The position numbers were made by a program, and so were the translations under genes. From the IMG/VR virus record IMGVR_UViG_3300023245_000074, positions 1 through 29,738 of that record: 29,738 bases of DNA. The stretch is one strand, 5' to 3'. The notes under the pieces are model-generated. The model searched no databases and was not told the DNA's origin. It worked only from the letters and a program-made list of their open reading frames with translations. This DNA comes from a virus. This document shows, piece by piece, positions 1 to 9,111 of the stretch; the first letter of the stretch is position 1, and every line of letters begins with the position of its first letter.

Positions 1-2
1 AT

Positions 3-470
3 GGAGATCAATTCAAACAAGCAAACAATAAAAATTTTGAAGCTTTGTTTACACAAGCTATTCAACTACCCAATGTAAATTACATTGGATATAAACCGAA
101 TGAGTATATCATAAAACAGTTACCTAAATATGATATTTTTGCTTATCCTAGTATCTTTGAAGAGACTTCGTGCGTCGCGGCGCTCGAAGCTATGTCGGCA
201 GGACTCTATTGTATTACTACCAATTATGGAGCTTTATATGAAACGTGTGCAGAATATGCGGCCTATATTCCTTATCAAAAATCGTATGCAAATTTAGCTA
301 AAAATTTTGCCTATGCTATTGAAACAGCGGTAGGTAATTTAGACAACGAGATTGTTCAAAAACATTTACAAGATCAAATTATTTATACTAACCGATTTTA
401 TAACTGGACTCGTATTGGTTCGTTATGGAATAACTTTTTAAAAGGAGCTATCAATGCAAGATCCAAGTAA
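3..470 (+). CDS. Glycosyltransferase family 4-like, C-terminal part (cut by window edge)
   Basis: The reading frame is open from base 3, so the N-terminal part lies outside the window. The visible part resembles the nucleotide-sugar-binding half of a GT-B fold retaining glycosyltransferase: a FAYPS segment is followed by EETSCVAALEAM, which contains the E-x7-E signature of family 4 enzymes, and then by a conserved-looking G-A-L-Y-E stretch. Such enzymes transfer a sugar from a nucleotide sugar. In a phage the target could be virion proteins, DNA or host surface glycans; nothing here decides which. The stop overlaps the start of the next gene by 17 bases, so the two glycosyltransferases are probably co-expressed. 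A GC-rich patch at about 166-195 stands out from the AT-rich surroundings. Confidence 0.8.
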   Translation, partial: GDQFKQANNKNFEALFTQAIQLPNVNYIGYKPNEYIIKQLPKYDIFAYPSIFEETSCVAALEAMSAGLYCITTNYGALYETCAEYAAYIPYQKSYANLAKNFAYAIETAVGNLDNEIVQKHLQDQIIYTNRFYNWTRIGSLWNNFLKGAINARSK

Positions 471-1284
471 ACCTATCTGGGTAAAAGATAACAAAAAAGA
501 AGTACCTAATGTAAGTAAACTACCTTCTATCTTTGTAGCTACTCCGGTTCATAGCGAATGCTCTATTCATTACACTCAAGCGTTATTAGCATTTCAACAA
601 AAATGTATGGTCAATGGTATTCTAGTTTCTTTTTCTTTATTAAAATCTTCTTTAGTAACGCAAGGTAGAAACTTATGTGTCAATGCGTTTATGGAAGAAT
701 TTGAAAAACATCCCTACACTCACATGTTATTTATTGATTCCGATATTGAGTTTTCTTTTGATACCATTATGAAATTAGTAGCAGCAGAAAAAGATGTAAT
801 AGCTGCTCCTTATCCATTAAAAGATTTAGACTGGAATAAGATTGCTAATAGAATTAAATATAAAAATATACAAGACGGTGCTACTATGTCTAAACAAGGA
901 TTTACTTGGCCGTTAAAATTAGATGGAAAGAATCAAATAACTGCAATCAATGGAGTAGCAGAAGTAAGTCATGCTCCTACCGGATGTATGTTAATTAAAA
1001 AAGAAGTGTTTGATACCATGATTGAGAAGTTACCAGAATTAAAAATTAATCAACCCGCTATTGTTAATGGTGAAATGGTTGAGAAGAAGTTTATGTACAA
1101 CTTCTTTGATTGTTATCATGAACCAGAAACCAAAAAGTACTACGGAGAAGACTTTGGATTCTGTAAAAGATGGGCTGAAATAGGTGGTAAATGTCACATT
1201 TTAGTGGATGAATATATTACTCATATAGGTGAGTATCGATATACCGGTAGGTTTATGGATGATCTTGATTTTAAAAAAGATTGA
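454..1284 (+). CDS. GT-A-like glycosyltransferase
   Basis: This 276-residue protein looks like a GT-A fold glycosyltransferase. A hydrophobic strand (SIFVATPVHSECS) near the N-terminus is followed by a long helix region with QGRNLCVNAF, and then by LFIDSDIEF with Asp95 and Asp97 as a DXD-like metal and nucleotide-sugar site. A later acidic HEPETKKYYGEDFGFCKRW segment resembles the catalytic-base region (ED) of family 2-type enzymes. The start has a good Shine-Dalgarno sequence (AAAGGAG at 440-446) and overlaps the end of the upstream glycosyltransferase. The acceptor is unknown. Confidence is high for a glycosyltransferase and low for the substrate. Confidence 0.78.
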   Translation: MQDPSKPIWVKDNKKEVPNVSKLPSIFVATPVHSECSIHYTQALLAFQQKCMVNGILVSFSLLKSSLVTQGRNLCVNAFMEEFEKHPYTHMLFIDSDIEFSFDTIMKLVAAEKDVIAAPYPLKDLDWNKIANRIKYKNIQDGATMSKQGFTWPLKLDGKNQITAINGVAEVSHAPTGCMLIKKEVFDTMIEKLPELKINQPAIVNGEMVEKKFMYNFFDCYHEPETKKYYGEDFGFCKRWAEIGGKCHILVDEYITHIGEYRYTGRFMDDLDFKKD

Positions 1285-1309
1285 CCTATACTGTAAAAAC
1301 AAGTAAAGT
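1281..1309 (+). promoter_or_regulatory. Possible sigma70-type promoter
   Basis: TTGACC (1281-1286) overlaps the stop codon of the second glycosyltransferase and is followed, 17 bases on, by TAAAGT (1304-1309). It lies in the only sizeable gap before the virion block starting at 1364. The -10 box is weak, so this is tentative. Confidence 0.3.
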
Positions 1310-1363
1310 ATGTATTTTCAGGACTTTTGCGCCTGCTTCATTACTAACAATATTTAAAGGATT

Positions 1364-2431
1364 ATGATATCTAGATCACAGATGAGCAGACAATTATATC
1401 AAAACGGCGGAATTATGGGCGTAGCAAGAGAGAACTACGGCTTTGGAAGTAAATTTAAAAAATTCGTAAGGAACATTATACCTAATGAAATAGCAGATAT
1501 TGCAGTGAAAGCTGCACCGTTTGTTGCACCTTTTCAACCAGGTATTGCAGCAGCAATGAGAGGTATTGGAAGATTTGATCAACGAGGAAGTATCAGCGAT
1601 GCTGTAAAACAAGCGGGAGCAACGTATGGTTTTGGAAAAGCAACTGGTGCAGATGGTTTGAATGTACCGGGAATGTTTGGAGGAGAAGTCCAAGCAGGAA
1701 CTGGAGATACATCTTCTTTTTTTGATAGACTTGGTGGTAATATTTCAGGAGGAGTTGACGGGATTACTAATTTAATACCTGAATCTGTAAAAAGCATAGA
1801 CATACTAGAGAGTATTCAAAGCGGAGCTTCTAGTGTAGGAGAATTTATTTCACAAGGATTTAACTCATTAATGAATGCTGATCCAAAAACATTGCAAGAG
1901 TTGTTTAAAGCAGCTACTTACCTTGCAGGTACAACTTTAAGTTACTTAGATCAAAAAAGAATTAATAAATTAAGAGAAGAAATTCAAGCAAAATTTGAAG
2001 CCGCTCAAGCAGGTAAACGAGCACAATATAATCCAGGTGAAGCAACCAATGCTCCTAGATCATCTTTTACTGCAGCCGATGTAGTACGAGCACCTGCAAT
2101 GAATGGTGGAAGAATGGGTTATGCATATGGAAATTCAGTACAAGACGGAATTATGTCAGCTCCTCAAATAGCAGATCAAATGGGAATGCCGGTAGGTAAC
2201 CCTAGACAAAATCAACAAGGAATTGCAGAACTAGATTATAGAGATCAGGGTGGATTTGTTCCGCCAATTGGTATAAAAGAAAAGGAGGATGATATCCCTG
2301 CGATGTTATCTAATAACGAATTTGTATTTACAGCCGATGCAGTAAGAAATGCAGGCGGTGGAGACACTAACTTAGGTGCTCAGAAAATGTATTCTATGAT
2401 GAAACAACTTGAAAACGGAGGAAGTGTTTAA
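1364..2431 (+). CDS. Probable internal virion or virion-associated protein
   Basis: This 355-residue protein is rich in Gly, Ala and Gln, with alternating amphipathic and hydrophobic stretches at residues 40-65 and 150-195 and no enzymatic motif. Its C-terminus carries DDIPAMLSNNEFVFTADAV, a version of the PAMLS-x-x-E-F-V motif often seen in virion-associated proteins of marine phages. It heads a run of four genes joined by TAATG or very short gaps, ending with a 1381-residue protein, which is the usual position of ejection or internal-core proteins in short-tailed phages. The start ATG follows AAAGGAT. An alternative start is the Met at residue 7. The virion role is inferred from motif and neighbours. 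Confidence 0.6.
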   Translation: MISRSQMSRQLYQNGGIMGVARENYGFGSKFKKFVRNIIPNEIADIAVKAAPFVAPFQPGIAAAMRGIGRFDQRGSISDAVKQAGATYGFGKATGADGLNVPGMFGGEVQAGTGDTSSFFDRLGGNISGGVDGITNLIPESVKSIDILESIQSGASSVGEFISQGFNSLMNADPKTLQELFKAATYLAGTTLSYLDQKRINKLREEIQAKFEAAQAGKRAQYNPGEATNAPRSSFTAADVVRAPAMNGGRMGYAYGNSVQDGIMSAPQIADQMGMPVGNPRQNQQGIAELDYRDQGGFVPPIGIKEKEDDIPAMLSNNEFVFTADAVRNAGGGDTNLGAQKMYSMMKQLENGGSV

Positions 2432-3315
2432 TGGCTTATAATATTACTACCCCTGCTCCTTTTTTAGAACCAGCGGGTGAACGAATAACAGATCTTACCA
2501 TAGATCAAATTAACCAACCAGTTAATATAGGTGGAATGGCGCCTAAGGTTTCCCAAGTTAATCCATTAATTCAAGCATCTCAACAAAGAACCGCAACGCA
2601 AGCAGGATTAGGATCCTTACAATTTTCTCCTCAAGGAGATGTAACAGGAGTAGGCGCTGGAACCGGTGTTGCAGCATATCAACCTTATTTACAAGCAGCA
2701 GAAGATTTAGCTGCGCCAAGTGCATATCAATCGTATATGTCTCCGTATCAAACAGAAGTCATTGACGCGACTCAAGCACTAATGAACGAGCAGCGAGCGT
2801 CAGGGTTAAATACATTACGAGGAGGTCAATATGCACAAGGAGCTTATGGACAAGGACGAGGACAAATTGGAGAAGCAGAATATTTAAGAGGTAGAGATAT
2901 TTCAGATGCAGGACAGCTAGCGGCACTAAGACAACAAGGTTTAACACAAGCACAAAGTTTACAACAACAAGGTTTACAAAATCAATTAGGTTTTGGTCAA
3001 CAACAACAAGCTTTTGAATCAGGTATCACCGGACAATTAGGGGCTACAGGTGCAGGAGCGCAAAATTACTCTCAATCTATTCTAGATGCTATTCAACAAG
3101 GAAATATTTTACAAGAACAATATCCACTACAAAGGTTAGGAACTGCTTCAGGTATATATGGAACAATTGCAAGTGGTACACCTCAAAGCCCTCAACAACC
3201 GATTATGACTAGCCCTGGTTTAGCAGCATCACAAACGTTAGCTAATTTATATGGAATGTTCAATCCAAGACCAACAGCTGCTTACGGTGGATTAATGTCA
3301 TTGATGGGTAGGTAA
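2431..3315 (+). CDS. Gln-rich probable internal virion protein
   Basis: The start overlaps the upstream stop (TAATG), indicating translational coupling. The 294-residue product is Gln-, Ala- and Gly-rich with a long predicted helical, coiled-coil-like centre (about residues 90-215, including QQQGLQNQLGFGQQQQAFE) and a hydrophobic C-terminus. Similar Q-rich proteins sit beside ejection proteins in marine podovirus-like contigs, and a structural or DNA-ejection role is inferred. No catalytic motif is visible. The segment at 2773-2807, encoding the MNEQRAS region, contains seven-base-spaced CAAGC and CGAGC units of the phage's heptad repeat. Confidence 0.6.
   Translation: MAYNITTPAPFLEPAGERITDLTIDQINQPVNIGGMAPKVSQVNPLIQASQQRTATQAGLGSLQFSPQGDVTGVGAGTGVAAYQPYLQAAEDLAAPSAYQSYMSPYQTEVIDATQALMNEQRASGLNTLRGGQYAQGAYGQGRGQIGEAEYLRGRDISDAGQLAALRQQGLTQAQSLQQQGLQNQLGFGQQQQAFESGITGQLGATGAGAQNYSQSILDAIQQGNILQEQYPLQRLGTASGIYGTIASGTPQSPQQPIMTSPGLAASQTLANLYGMFNPRPTAAYGGLMSLMGR
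2773..2807 (+). repeat. Heptad repeat remnant inside a virion gene
   Basis: CAAGCAC at 2773, CGAGCAG at 2787, CGAGCGT at 2794 and CAGGGTT at 2801 all fall on one seven-base phase, with a degenerate unit at 2780. The patch is GC-rich against its surroundings and matches the sense-strand consensus C-R-A-G-C-N-N of the right-end arrays. Confidence 0.5.
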
Positions 3316-3317
3316 CC

Positions 3318-4145
3318 ATGCCTAATATATTTAAAAGACCTATGTTTCGAAAAGGAGGTTCTACTTCCGAAGGTACTGGTATTACTTCTGGATTAACTCC
3401 TAGACAAAACTATCAAGAGCAAGGAAACGTACAAAAAAAAGAACCCTACGAGATTCTTATTGAAAACCAATATCAAAAGATGCTTCCGAGCCAAGGAGAT
3501 AGCATAAGAAATTATATAACTGGATTTGGTGCAAGTGCTGCCAAAGACCCTATGGCACTTCAAACGTTTGGAAGCGCTTTTGGACAAGCTTCAAAAATAG
3601 GTGCTGGTTTAAATGCACAACAAACTGCAGAAGCAAATAAATTTAAAACACAAGCTGGAATACAAGCAGTTAAAAATTTAACTAAAGATGATAGAGATAT
3701 TTTAGAAAAAAGAGCTGCTTTAGTAGCTCAACAAAGAGGCATACCTTACAATGAAGCGTTAGGTTTAGTATTAGATAATTACATGAAAGAAAATTCTCCT
3801 TTCTTAAAAGGAGACTCTCCTGAAAATAGAATGATTAAAGCAGCAAAACAATATGAAGAAGCAGGATATGATGAAATTGAAGCAATTAATTTAGCTAAAT
3901 ATAAAATAGCTCTTCAGTCTAATAAAATACCACCAGATCTAAGAGCAAAATTAGATGTAGGCAATACCATATTAGATACTAAAATAATTATAGTAGATCC
4001 TAAAACTGGAATAGGGTCCTTTAAAACAGAAGCGACTGATAGTAAAAGAACTAGGTATAGCCCTGGCAGAGCATACGTTAGTCCAGCGGACGGAAAAATT
4101 TATATATACGACGGAACAAAATTTGTAAAAGCACCAGGATACTAA
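3318..4145 (+). CDS. Conserved phage virion-block protein, function unknown
   Basis: This is a 275-residue protein starting two bases after the previous stop. The N-terminus FKRPMFRKGGST is a basic, Gly-ending motif that I associate with virion-block proteins of uncultured marine phages. It is followed by a disordered linker, a mostly helical middle (about residues 50-200), and a C-terminal beta-rich stretch around residues 245-275 containing SPADGKIYIYDGTKFV. I recognise no enzyme signature. Its place between the Q-rich protein and the giant 1381-residue protein suggests an internal or adaptor role in the particle, which is inference. Confidence 0.55.
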   Translation: MPNIFKRPMFRKGGSTSEGTGITSGLTPRQNYQEQGNVQKKEPYEILIENQYQKMLPSQGDSIRNYITGFGASAAKDPMALQTFGSAFGQASKIGAGLNAQQTAEANKFKTQAGIQAVKNLTKDDRDILEKRAALVAQQRGIPYNEALGLVLDNYMKENSPFLKGDSPENRMIKAAKQYEEAGYDEIEAINLAKYKIALQSNKIPPDLRAKLDVGNTILDTKIIIVDPKTGIGSFKTEATDSKRTRYSPGRAYVSPADGKIYIYDGTKFVKAPGY

Positions 4146-4154
4146 GGAGGTTCC

Positions 4155-7100
4155 ATGGCGGAAGAATTTAATAATATAGAAGACTATATCGAGTCCGATT
4201 ACCAATTAATTCCAGAAGAATTAGAAGAAGAACCTAAAAAAATTATACAAGTACCAGAACGAACGGGAGAACCTACTCCTGTTGCAGATATTTTATTTGG
4301 ACCTAAGGGCGTAGAATTAGCAGGAGATACTTTTCTAAAAGCTGGAAAAACAGCTAGAAGAATAGCGGAACGAGTACAAGGTGTTCCAGAAAGTGAATTA
4401 ACTCCTTTGGGAGATGTGGATCCTATCAATGGATTTGTAGCTGGAATTGTAGATCTTAGTATTAAAATTCCTTATGGGGTAGTATCTTTGACTGCAGAAA
4501 TTGCAGATGCTTTAGAGGATGAAGGAGTTCCAGTCGATCAAGGAAAAGTGGCTGCATTAGAAAAATATTTTAGCGATACGGTATTTGGTAAAATAGTACA
4601 AGGATCAGAAGATATTATAAAAGATTCTGCGGTAGGAAAATTAACTTCTGCCTTAGGTCAGTTATATGCTTTTGGAAGAGTAGGAGCAAGTTATGGAGTT
4701 AAAGCAGCAGTTAAAGCAAAACAAATTTATGGCAAATGGTCTAAAGCTGCTAAATTAAATAAAGTAGCAAGAGCTAATCCAGGGGCGGTAAAGGCTTCTA
4801 TTAGTGCTAAAAATTTTAACAAATTATCAGGAAAACAAAATTTTGCTGCCGTTACTTTAGGAGGAGCTACGGGAACTGCTCTGGTAGCAGATTTAGAAGG
4901 AATTGGAACTTGGGGAGATGTGTTAGGAGGACCCAGTGCTTTAGATAGAGACAAAAAATTTACAACACAAGATGAAGCAGCTAGAAGATTATGGAACCGT
5001 TTTAAATTTGCAGCGGAAGGTGCAGTGGTATCTGTCCCTATTGCCTATGGACTTAATAGAGTTGCAAAAAGAATATCCGAAGCTGGAAAAAATTTAAAAT
5101 ATAGCGATGATGAGTTAGATAGATTAATTGATAAATATATAGCACAACCTTTTAGACCTAGGGGAGCTAAAGATCAATTAAGTTTTGAAGGTGTAAAAAA
5201 AGTAGAAGGAAAAATAGCAGGAGGTCAAATTACTGCTAGAGATTTAATTAAAGACATTGATAAAAGTTTATATAACATTGCTAAAGAATCGGGAATGTCT
5301 AGTCGTAATCCTGCTTGGAAAAGATTAACAGGAAGATTAGATGAATTATTAACTTCTACGGATGATGTTATTCAAGGAGGCAATGTAGTCTTTAAAGGAT
5401 TTGATGGTAAACAATTAAATCAATTCTATGGTTTCTTAGATGAAATAGGACTTACTAAAAAACAGGGAAATGTTTTAGTAGGAGAAATGATGAAAGTTAG
5501 AAATCAAATGAATGTATTTAAAAATACAGTATTACAAGGGAAAAATATCAATGCGTCTAGTTCAGAGTTTTCCAAAATTATGAATGACCGAATGAGAAAT
5601 ATTTTTAATTCCGAATATAGAATAGCAGAAGGTAAAAGTATTCTTCCTATGCTTAATTATAAACCAGCTCAATCTGCTATTGATGGAGTTAAAGAAGTAT
5701 TTAAACGTTATGCAAAACAAAATGGAGTAAATCTAGGTCCTCAAGATTTGGATGACATTATAGATGATGTCTATAATAATATTACATTTAATCCTCTTAC
5801 TAAAACTCCAGAATTTCCTTTAACCGTATTAAGCGTATTAGATGATAAGGCAACTCAACTTATTAATATTGCAGATAACGTTAAAGGGGGTACTTTTAAA
5901 CCTACTACGTTAATTCAATCTGAAAAAGATTTAAGATCTTTTCAAAGATTTTTTGGTCAAAAAAGAGATATAAGAAATACCATTATTAACACCATGAGCG
6001 ATCTATCTACGTTGGCAGCTAAGGATGATTTTTATAATGGAGTCTTACAACAATCTAAAGAATTAATAAAAAAAGGAGAACGTGCTGCGGTGTATCCTAC
6101 TCGTGTACAAGCTATTAAAAATTTAAGAAATCAACCGGTTATTGCTAACCCACAAGGTATGCAAATAAAATCTCCTTTAGGAGAATCTATTTATACCAAT
6201 CCTTTAAATGGTCAGTTTACTACTAGAGAATTACAAGACGCATTTAATTTTAGTGAAAAATTATTGTTTGACGATATAGCAAAGACCACTATTTATAGAA
6301 ATTTATTTTTAATTCCTAAAGGATTAACTCAAATATCTAAAACAATGTTAGGTCCTTTTACCCATGCTAGAAACTTTACAACATCCGCTCAATTTGCATT
6401 AGGGACCGGTAATTTATTTAAAAACCCAGTTACTATGGTAAAAAATTTTAAACAAGCGTTTAACACGATTCAACCACAAATATTGTATCGTAATACACCT
6501 AAAGATCAGGCTATGTATAAATTTTTGTTAGAAGAACAAGTCGTAAGTTCTTCTGCTTCTGCAAGAGATATTCAAGGATTATTAGATGATATTGGAAGCG
6601 GTGGAGATGTGTACATGAAATTTTTTGGCAAGTTTGGAAAAGCCATGAAAAAAATATACGAGAAAGCAGCCGATGTATATGTAGCAGAAGATGACCAATG
6701 GAAAATATTTAACTTTTTAGGAGAATTTGATACCTATAAAAATGCGTACACTAAAGCATTAAAAAAAGGATTAATTAAAAAAATGCCTGACGATCTTTCT
6801 ATCATGAAAGAAGCTGCTAATATTGTTAGAAACACAGTTCCTAATTATGCATACGTAGGACAATTTGGACAAGCAAGTAGAAGATTACCTACTGGAAACT
6901 TTGTATCATTTCCTATTGAAGTAACCAGGACCGCTGCTAATATTGCGGAGTTAGGATTAAAAGAAGCTCAAAATCCTATTTTACAAACAGTGGGATTAAA
7001 TAGATTAGTTGGATTTGGAGCTGCAACAGCAACGGCACCAGTAGTAGCTACCGCTATGGTAGCAGGAATGTATGGAATTACGAAAGAAATGATTTCTGCG

Positions 7101-8300
7101 GCTAGAGAATTTATTCCAGGTTTTTCAGAAACCTCTACTTTGTTTTTAACTAGAAACGAAGATGGTAGTTTTAATTACATCGATGGTACGGGAGCTTTAG
7201 TTTATGATACCGTAGTCAATCCCTTTCAATCAGTCATCGCTGGAGTAAATTCAGAAGATGCGTTTAATCCTGATGCTCCCTTAACCGTAGGAGTTTTAAA
7301 AGGTTTAACTAAAGGTTTAACAAGATTTGTACGACCTTATGTAGATGAGTCTATTTGGTTTAACGTTATGAATAATTTAATTATTAGAAATGGTCGAACT
7401 GCAGAAGGAAGACAGTTATGGAATGATAGGGCTCCTTGGGGTGAAAAAATAGCTAAGGCTGCTAAATATGCATTTATAGAAGTAGCTCCTTTATCTTATA
7501 AACAAACCGACCGACTAGTAAGAGCTATGGCAGAACTCCCAGGAAAACGTGGAGAAAAATATGACACGGGAAAAGAATTAGCAGGATTAGTAGGATTAAG
7601 ACCTATTCCTTTAAATCCGATTAAAAGTCTTAACTATAAAATTAATGACTTTAAACAAGGAATTAGACAAACAAGAAATTTATTTACTTCAGATGTATTA
7701 AAAGGTGGTGCTATTGATGAAGACACTATTATTTCAAGATATTATGTAGCGAATCAACAACGTTTTAAAGAGTTTCAAACATTAAAAAGAAAAATACAAG
7801 CTGCAGAAATATTAGAAGCAGATAGAAAAGATTTGTTTGTTTTGTTTAAAGAACGTGCAGAAAGTAAAAACTACAACGCTATTCGTAGAGATAAATTTAT
7901 TCCTTTTGATATAACTAAAACAGCTAGAAAAAAATTTCAAGAACAAGAAGAAGCATTGAGAGAAGAGTTTAATGATCTAGAAATTCCAGCTGGATTAAGT
8001 AGAGAAACATTTAGAGTCATTCAACAAATGAGAAGAGATATGTTTAGGCTTGATTTAAATGACGATTTTAATATAGAGTTGCCTTTAACAGATTACTTAA
8101 GCCAGGCCCCAGCAGCTAGCAGCGAGCAGCAAGTGACTATGGTTCCACCATTAGCACCGCAACCTCAACCTAATGCTCAAGTAGTTACTCCACCTGCTCC
8201 TCCAATGGCAGCGTTAAATCAAGGATTGACACCGACGGAAAGTGCTTTATTAAGTCCTGATGAACAACAAATGCGTTTAAAACAAAGAGGATTAAGTTAA
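4155..8300 (+). CDS. Giant internal virion / DNA-ejection-type protein (1381 aa)
   Basis: This is the largest gene in the window, with a strong Shine-Dalgarno sequence (AAGGAGG at about 4144-4150). The 1381-residue product has an acidic N-terminus, long helical regions, Ala/Gly-rich hydrophobic patches (for example near residues 235-250 and 950-985, with GAATATAPVVATAMVAG) and a Pro/Gln-rich C-terminal tail with an LTPTESALLSPDEQQMR region. Size, helical character and position match the large ejection (internal core) proteins of short-tailed phages, which form a conduit across the cell envelope. I see no transglycosylase motif. Near the C-terminus, 8102-8136 is a clear run of the phage's seven-base repeat, encoding the QAPAASSEQQ stretch. 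The function is inferred from context. Confidence 0.65.
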   Translation: MAEEFNNIEDYIESDYQLIPEELEEEPKKIIQVPERTGEPTPVADILFGPKGVELAGDTFLKAGKTARRIAERVQGVPESELTPLGDVDPINGFVAGIVDLSIKIPYGVVSLTAEIADALEDEGVPVDQGKVAALEKYFSDTVFGKIVQGSEDIIKDSAVGKLTSALGQLYAFGRVGASYGVKAAVKAKQIYGKWSKAAKLNKVARANPGAVKASISAKNFNKLSGKQNFAAVTLGGATGTALVADLEGIGTWGDVLGGPSALDRDKKFTTQDEAARRLWNRFKFAAEGAVVSVPIAYGLNRVAKRISEAGKNLKYSDDELDRLIDKYIAQPFRPRGAKDQLSFEGVKKVEGKIAGGQITARDLIKDIDKSLYNIAKESGMSSRNPAWKRLTGRLDELLTSTDDVIQGGNVVFKGFDGKQLNQFYGFLDEIGLTKKQGNVLVGEMMKVRNQMNVFKNTVLQGKNINASSSEFSKIMNDRMRNIFNSEYRIAEGKSILPMLNYKPAQSAIDGVKEVFKRYAKQNGVNLGPQDLDDIIDDVYNNITFNPLTKTPEFPLTVLSVLDDKATQLINIADNVKGGTFKPTTLIQSEKDLRSFQRFFGQKRDIRNTIINTMSDLSTLAAKDDFYNGVLQQSKELIKKGERAAVYPTRVQAIKNLRNQPVIANPQGMQIKSPLGESIYTNPLNGQFTTRELQDAFNFSEKLLFDDIAKTTIYRNLFLIPKGLTQISKTMLGPFTHARNFTTSAQFALGTGNLFKNPVTMVKNFKQAFNTIQPQILYRNTPKDQAMYKFLLEEQVVSSSASARDIQGLLDDIGSGGDVYMKFFGKFGKAMKKIYEKAADVYVAEDDQWKIFNFLGEFDTYKNAYTKALKKGLIKKMPDDLSIMKEAANIVRNTVPNYAYVGQFGQASRRLPTGNFVSFPIEVTRTAANIAELGLKEAQNPILQTVGLNRLVGFGAATATAPVVATAMVAGMYGITKEMISAAREFIPGFSETSTLFLTRNEDGSFNYIDGTGALVYDTVVNPFQSVIAGVNSEDAFNPDAPLTVGVLKGLTKGLTRFVRPYVDESIWFNVMNNLIIRNGRTAEGRQLWNDRAPWGEKIAKAAKYAFIEVAPLSYKQTDRLVRAMAELPGKRGEKYDTGKELAGLVGLRPIPLNPIKSLNYKINDFKQGIRQTRNLFTSDVLKGGAIDEDTIISRYYVANQQRFKEFQTLKRKIQAAEILEADRKDLFVLFKERAESKNYNAIRRDKFIPFDITKTARKKFQEQEEALREEFNDLEIPAGLSRETFRVIQQMRRDMFRLDLNDDFNIELPLTDYLSQAPAASSEQQVTMVPPLAPQPQPNAQVVTPPAPPMAALNQGLTPTESALLSPDEQQMRLKQRGLS
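8102..8136 (+). repeat. Heptad repeat run embedded in coding sequence
   Basis: Five consecutive seven-base units read CCAGGCC, CCAGCAG, CTAGCAG, CGAGCAG and CAAGTGA (8102, 8109, 8116, 8123, 8130). The run lies in the variable C-terminal tail of the giant virion protein and is GC-rich in an AT-rich gene. A seven-base period is not a codon period, so codon usage alone does not explain it. Confidence 0.65.
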
Positions 8301-8896
8301 TGACTAATATTTACGAAGCATATCAACAGTATTTAAGTGACATAGGGGAGTATGTACCTTCGGTAGATGATGTTTATAGCGGTGTCCCTAGATTAGCTTC
8401 TACTATTCAAAACGCTGGAATCACTGGGATTACTGGAATTAAAGATGCTCTTCTTCCTTCTGGTGATGATGGAAATCAAGGACCTCCTGGACCTCCTGGC
8501 CCTGGAGGGGTTGGAGATTTATTTGGTAAATATAATAATGCAAGTTTTTTAGAAAGAGGCCTTGTTAATACCGGAATAGGTATGTTCGCTCCACAATTAG
8601 CTCCTTTGTTAGGAATGTATAATATAGGTAAAGGTATATATGATATAGGTAGGAATGTTCTTGGTTATAATGATCCAGCTTTAAGCGGATACGATCAACT
8701 TGATAACCCTTATGGTTTTAATGATGGCGGTGTTGATACTTTTGGTGGAAATACAGTAGGGACTACTTTTGGAGATGTTAGAGGACCCGACGAAGATGAA
8801 AGTCCTAACGATGCAGCAGGGGATTACGGTGGTGGAAGTGAAGTAGGCCCAGGGGATGACAACGACCCAGGGTATGATTCTGGAGATGACGAATAA
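8300..8896 (+). CDS. Collagen-like phage protein
   Basis: This 198-residue protein is coupled to the previous gene by TAATG. Residues about 56-70 contain GNQGPPGPPGPGG, a short collagen-like G-P-P run, and the C-terminal 60 residues are highly acidic and Gly-rich. Between them is a hydrophobic segment (MFAPQLAPLLGMYNIG). Collagen-like triplets in phage proteins are usually found in trimeric fibres or other virion-associated proteins. The run here is very short, so a trimer is only possible. The position at the end of the virion block supports a virion role. Confidence 0.6.
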   Translation: MTNIYEAYQQYLSDIGEYVPSVDDVYSGVPRLASTIQNAGITGITGIKDALLPSGDDGNQGPPGPPGPGGVGDLFGKYNNASFLERGLVNTGIGMFAPQLAPLLGMYNIGKGIYDIGRNVLGYNDPALSGYDQLDNPYGFNDGGVDTFGGNTVGTTFGDVRGPDEDESPNDAAGDYGGGSEVGPGDDNDPGYDSGDDE

Positions 8897-9105
8897 TGGC
8901 TAAAAAACCACAAACAACTGGAGAACACATCATATCATTATATGGTCATGTGACTGGTGTAAAAAAAGATGTAGACAATATTCGTTGTACACAAAAACAT
9001 ATTCATCAAGACATAGATAAAATACACGGCAAGGTAGATAAGTTATTATACATTTTAATCGGTGCATTAGTTAGTGGAGTTATTGCATTCGTACAAATTA
9101 ATTAG
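8896..9105 (+). CDS. Small coiled-coil protein with C-terminal membrane segment (XhlA/holin-like)
   Basis: The 69-residue product has a soluble N-terminal half with heptad-like spacing (VKKDVDNIRCTQKHIHQDI) and one hydrophobic segment at residues 50-68 (LLYILIGALVSGVIAFVQI) with almost no residues after it. This is the layout of the haemolysin XhlA-type family, which acts at the cytoplasmic membrane with holins and endolysins. The start overlaps the upstream stop (TAATG). A role in lysis is plausible. It could equally be a tail-anchored membrane protein of another function. Confidence 0.55.
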   Translation: MAKKPQTTGEHIISLYGHVTGVKKDVDNIRCTQKHIHQDIDKIHGKVDKLLYILIGALVSGVIAFVQIN

Positions 9106-9111
9106 TTTCCC

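Noticed and set aside
166-195. A GC-rich patch in the first glycosyltransferase as another heptad run.
   Set aside because: Only one unit fits the consensus on either strand, and the residues encoded belong to the conserved E-x7-E region, so coding constraint explains it.
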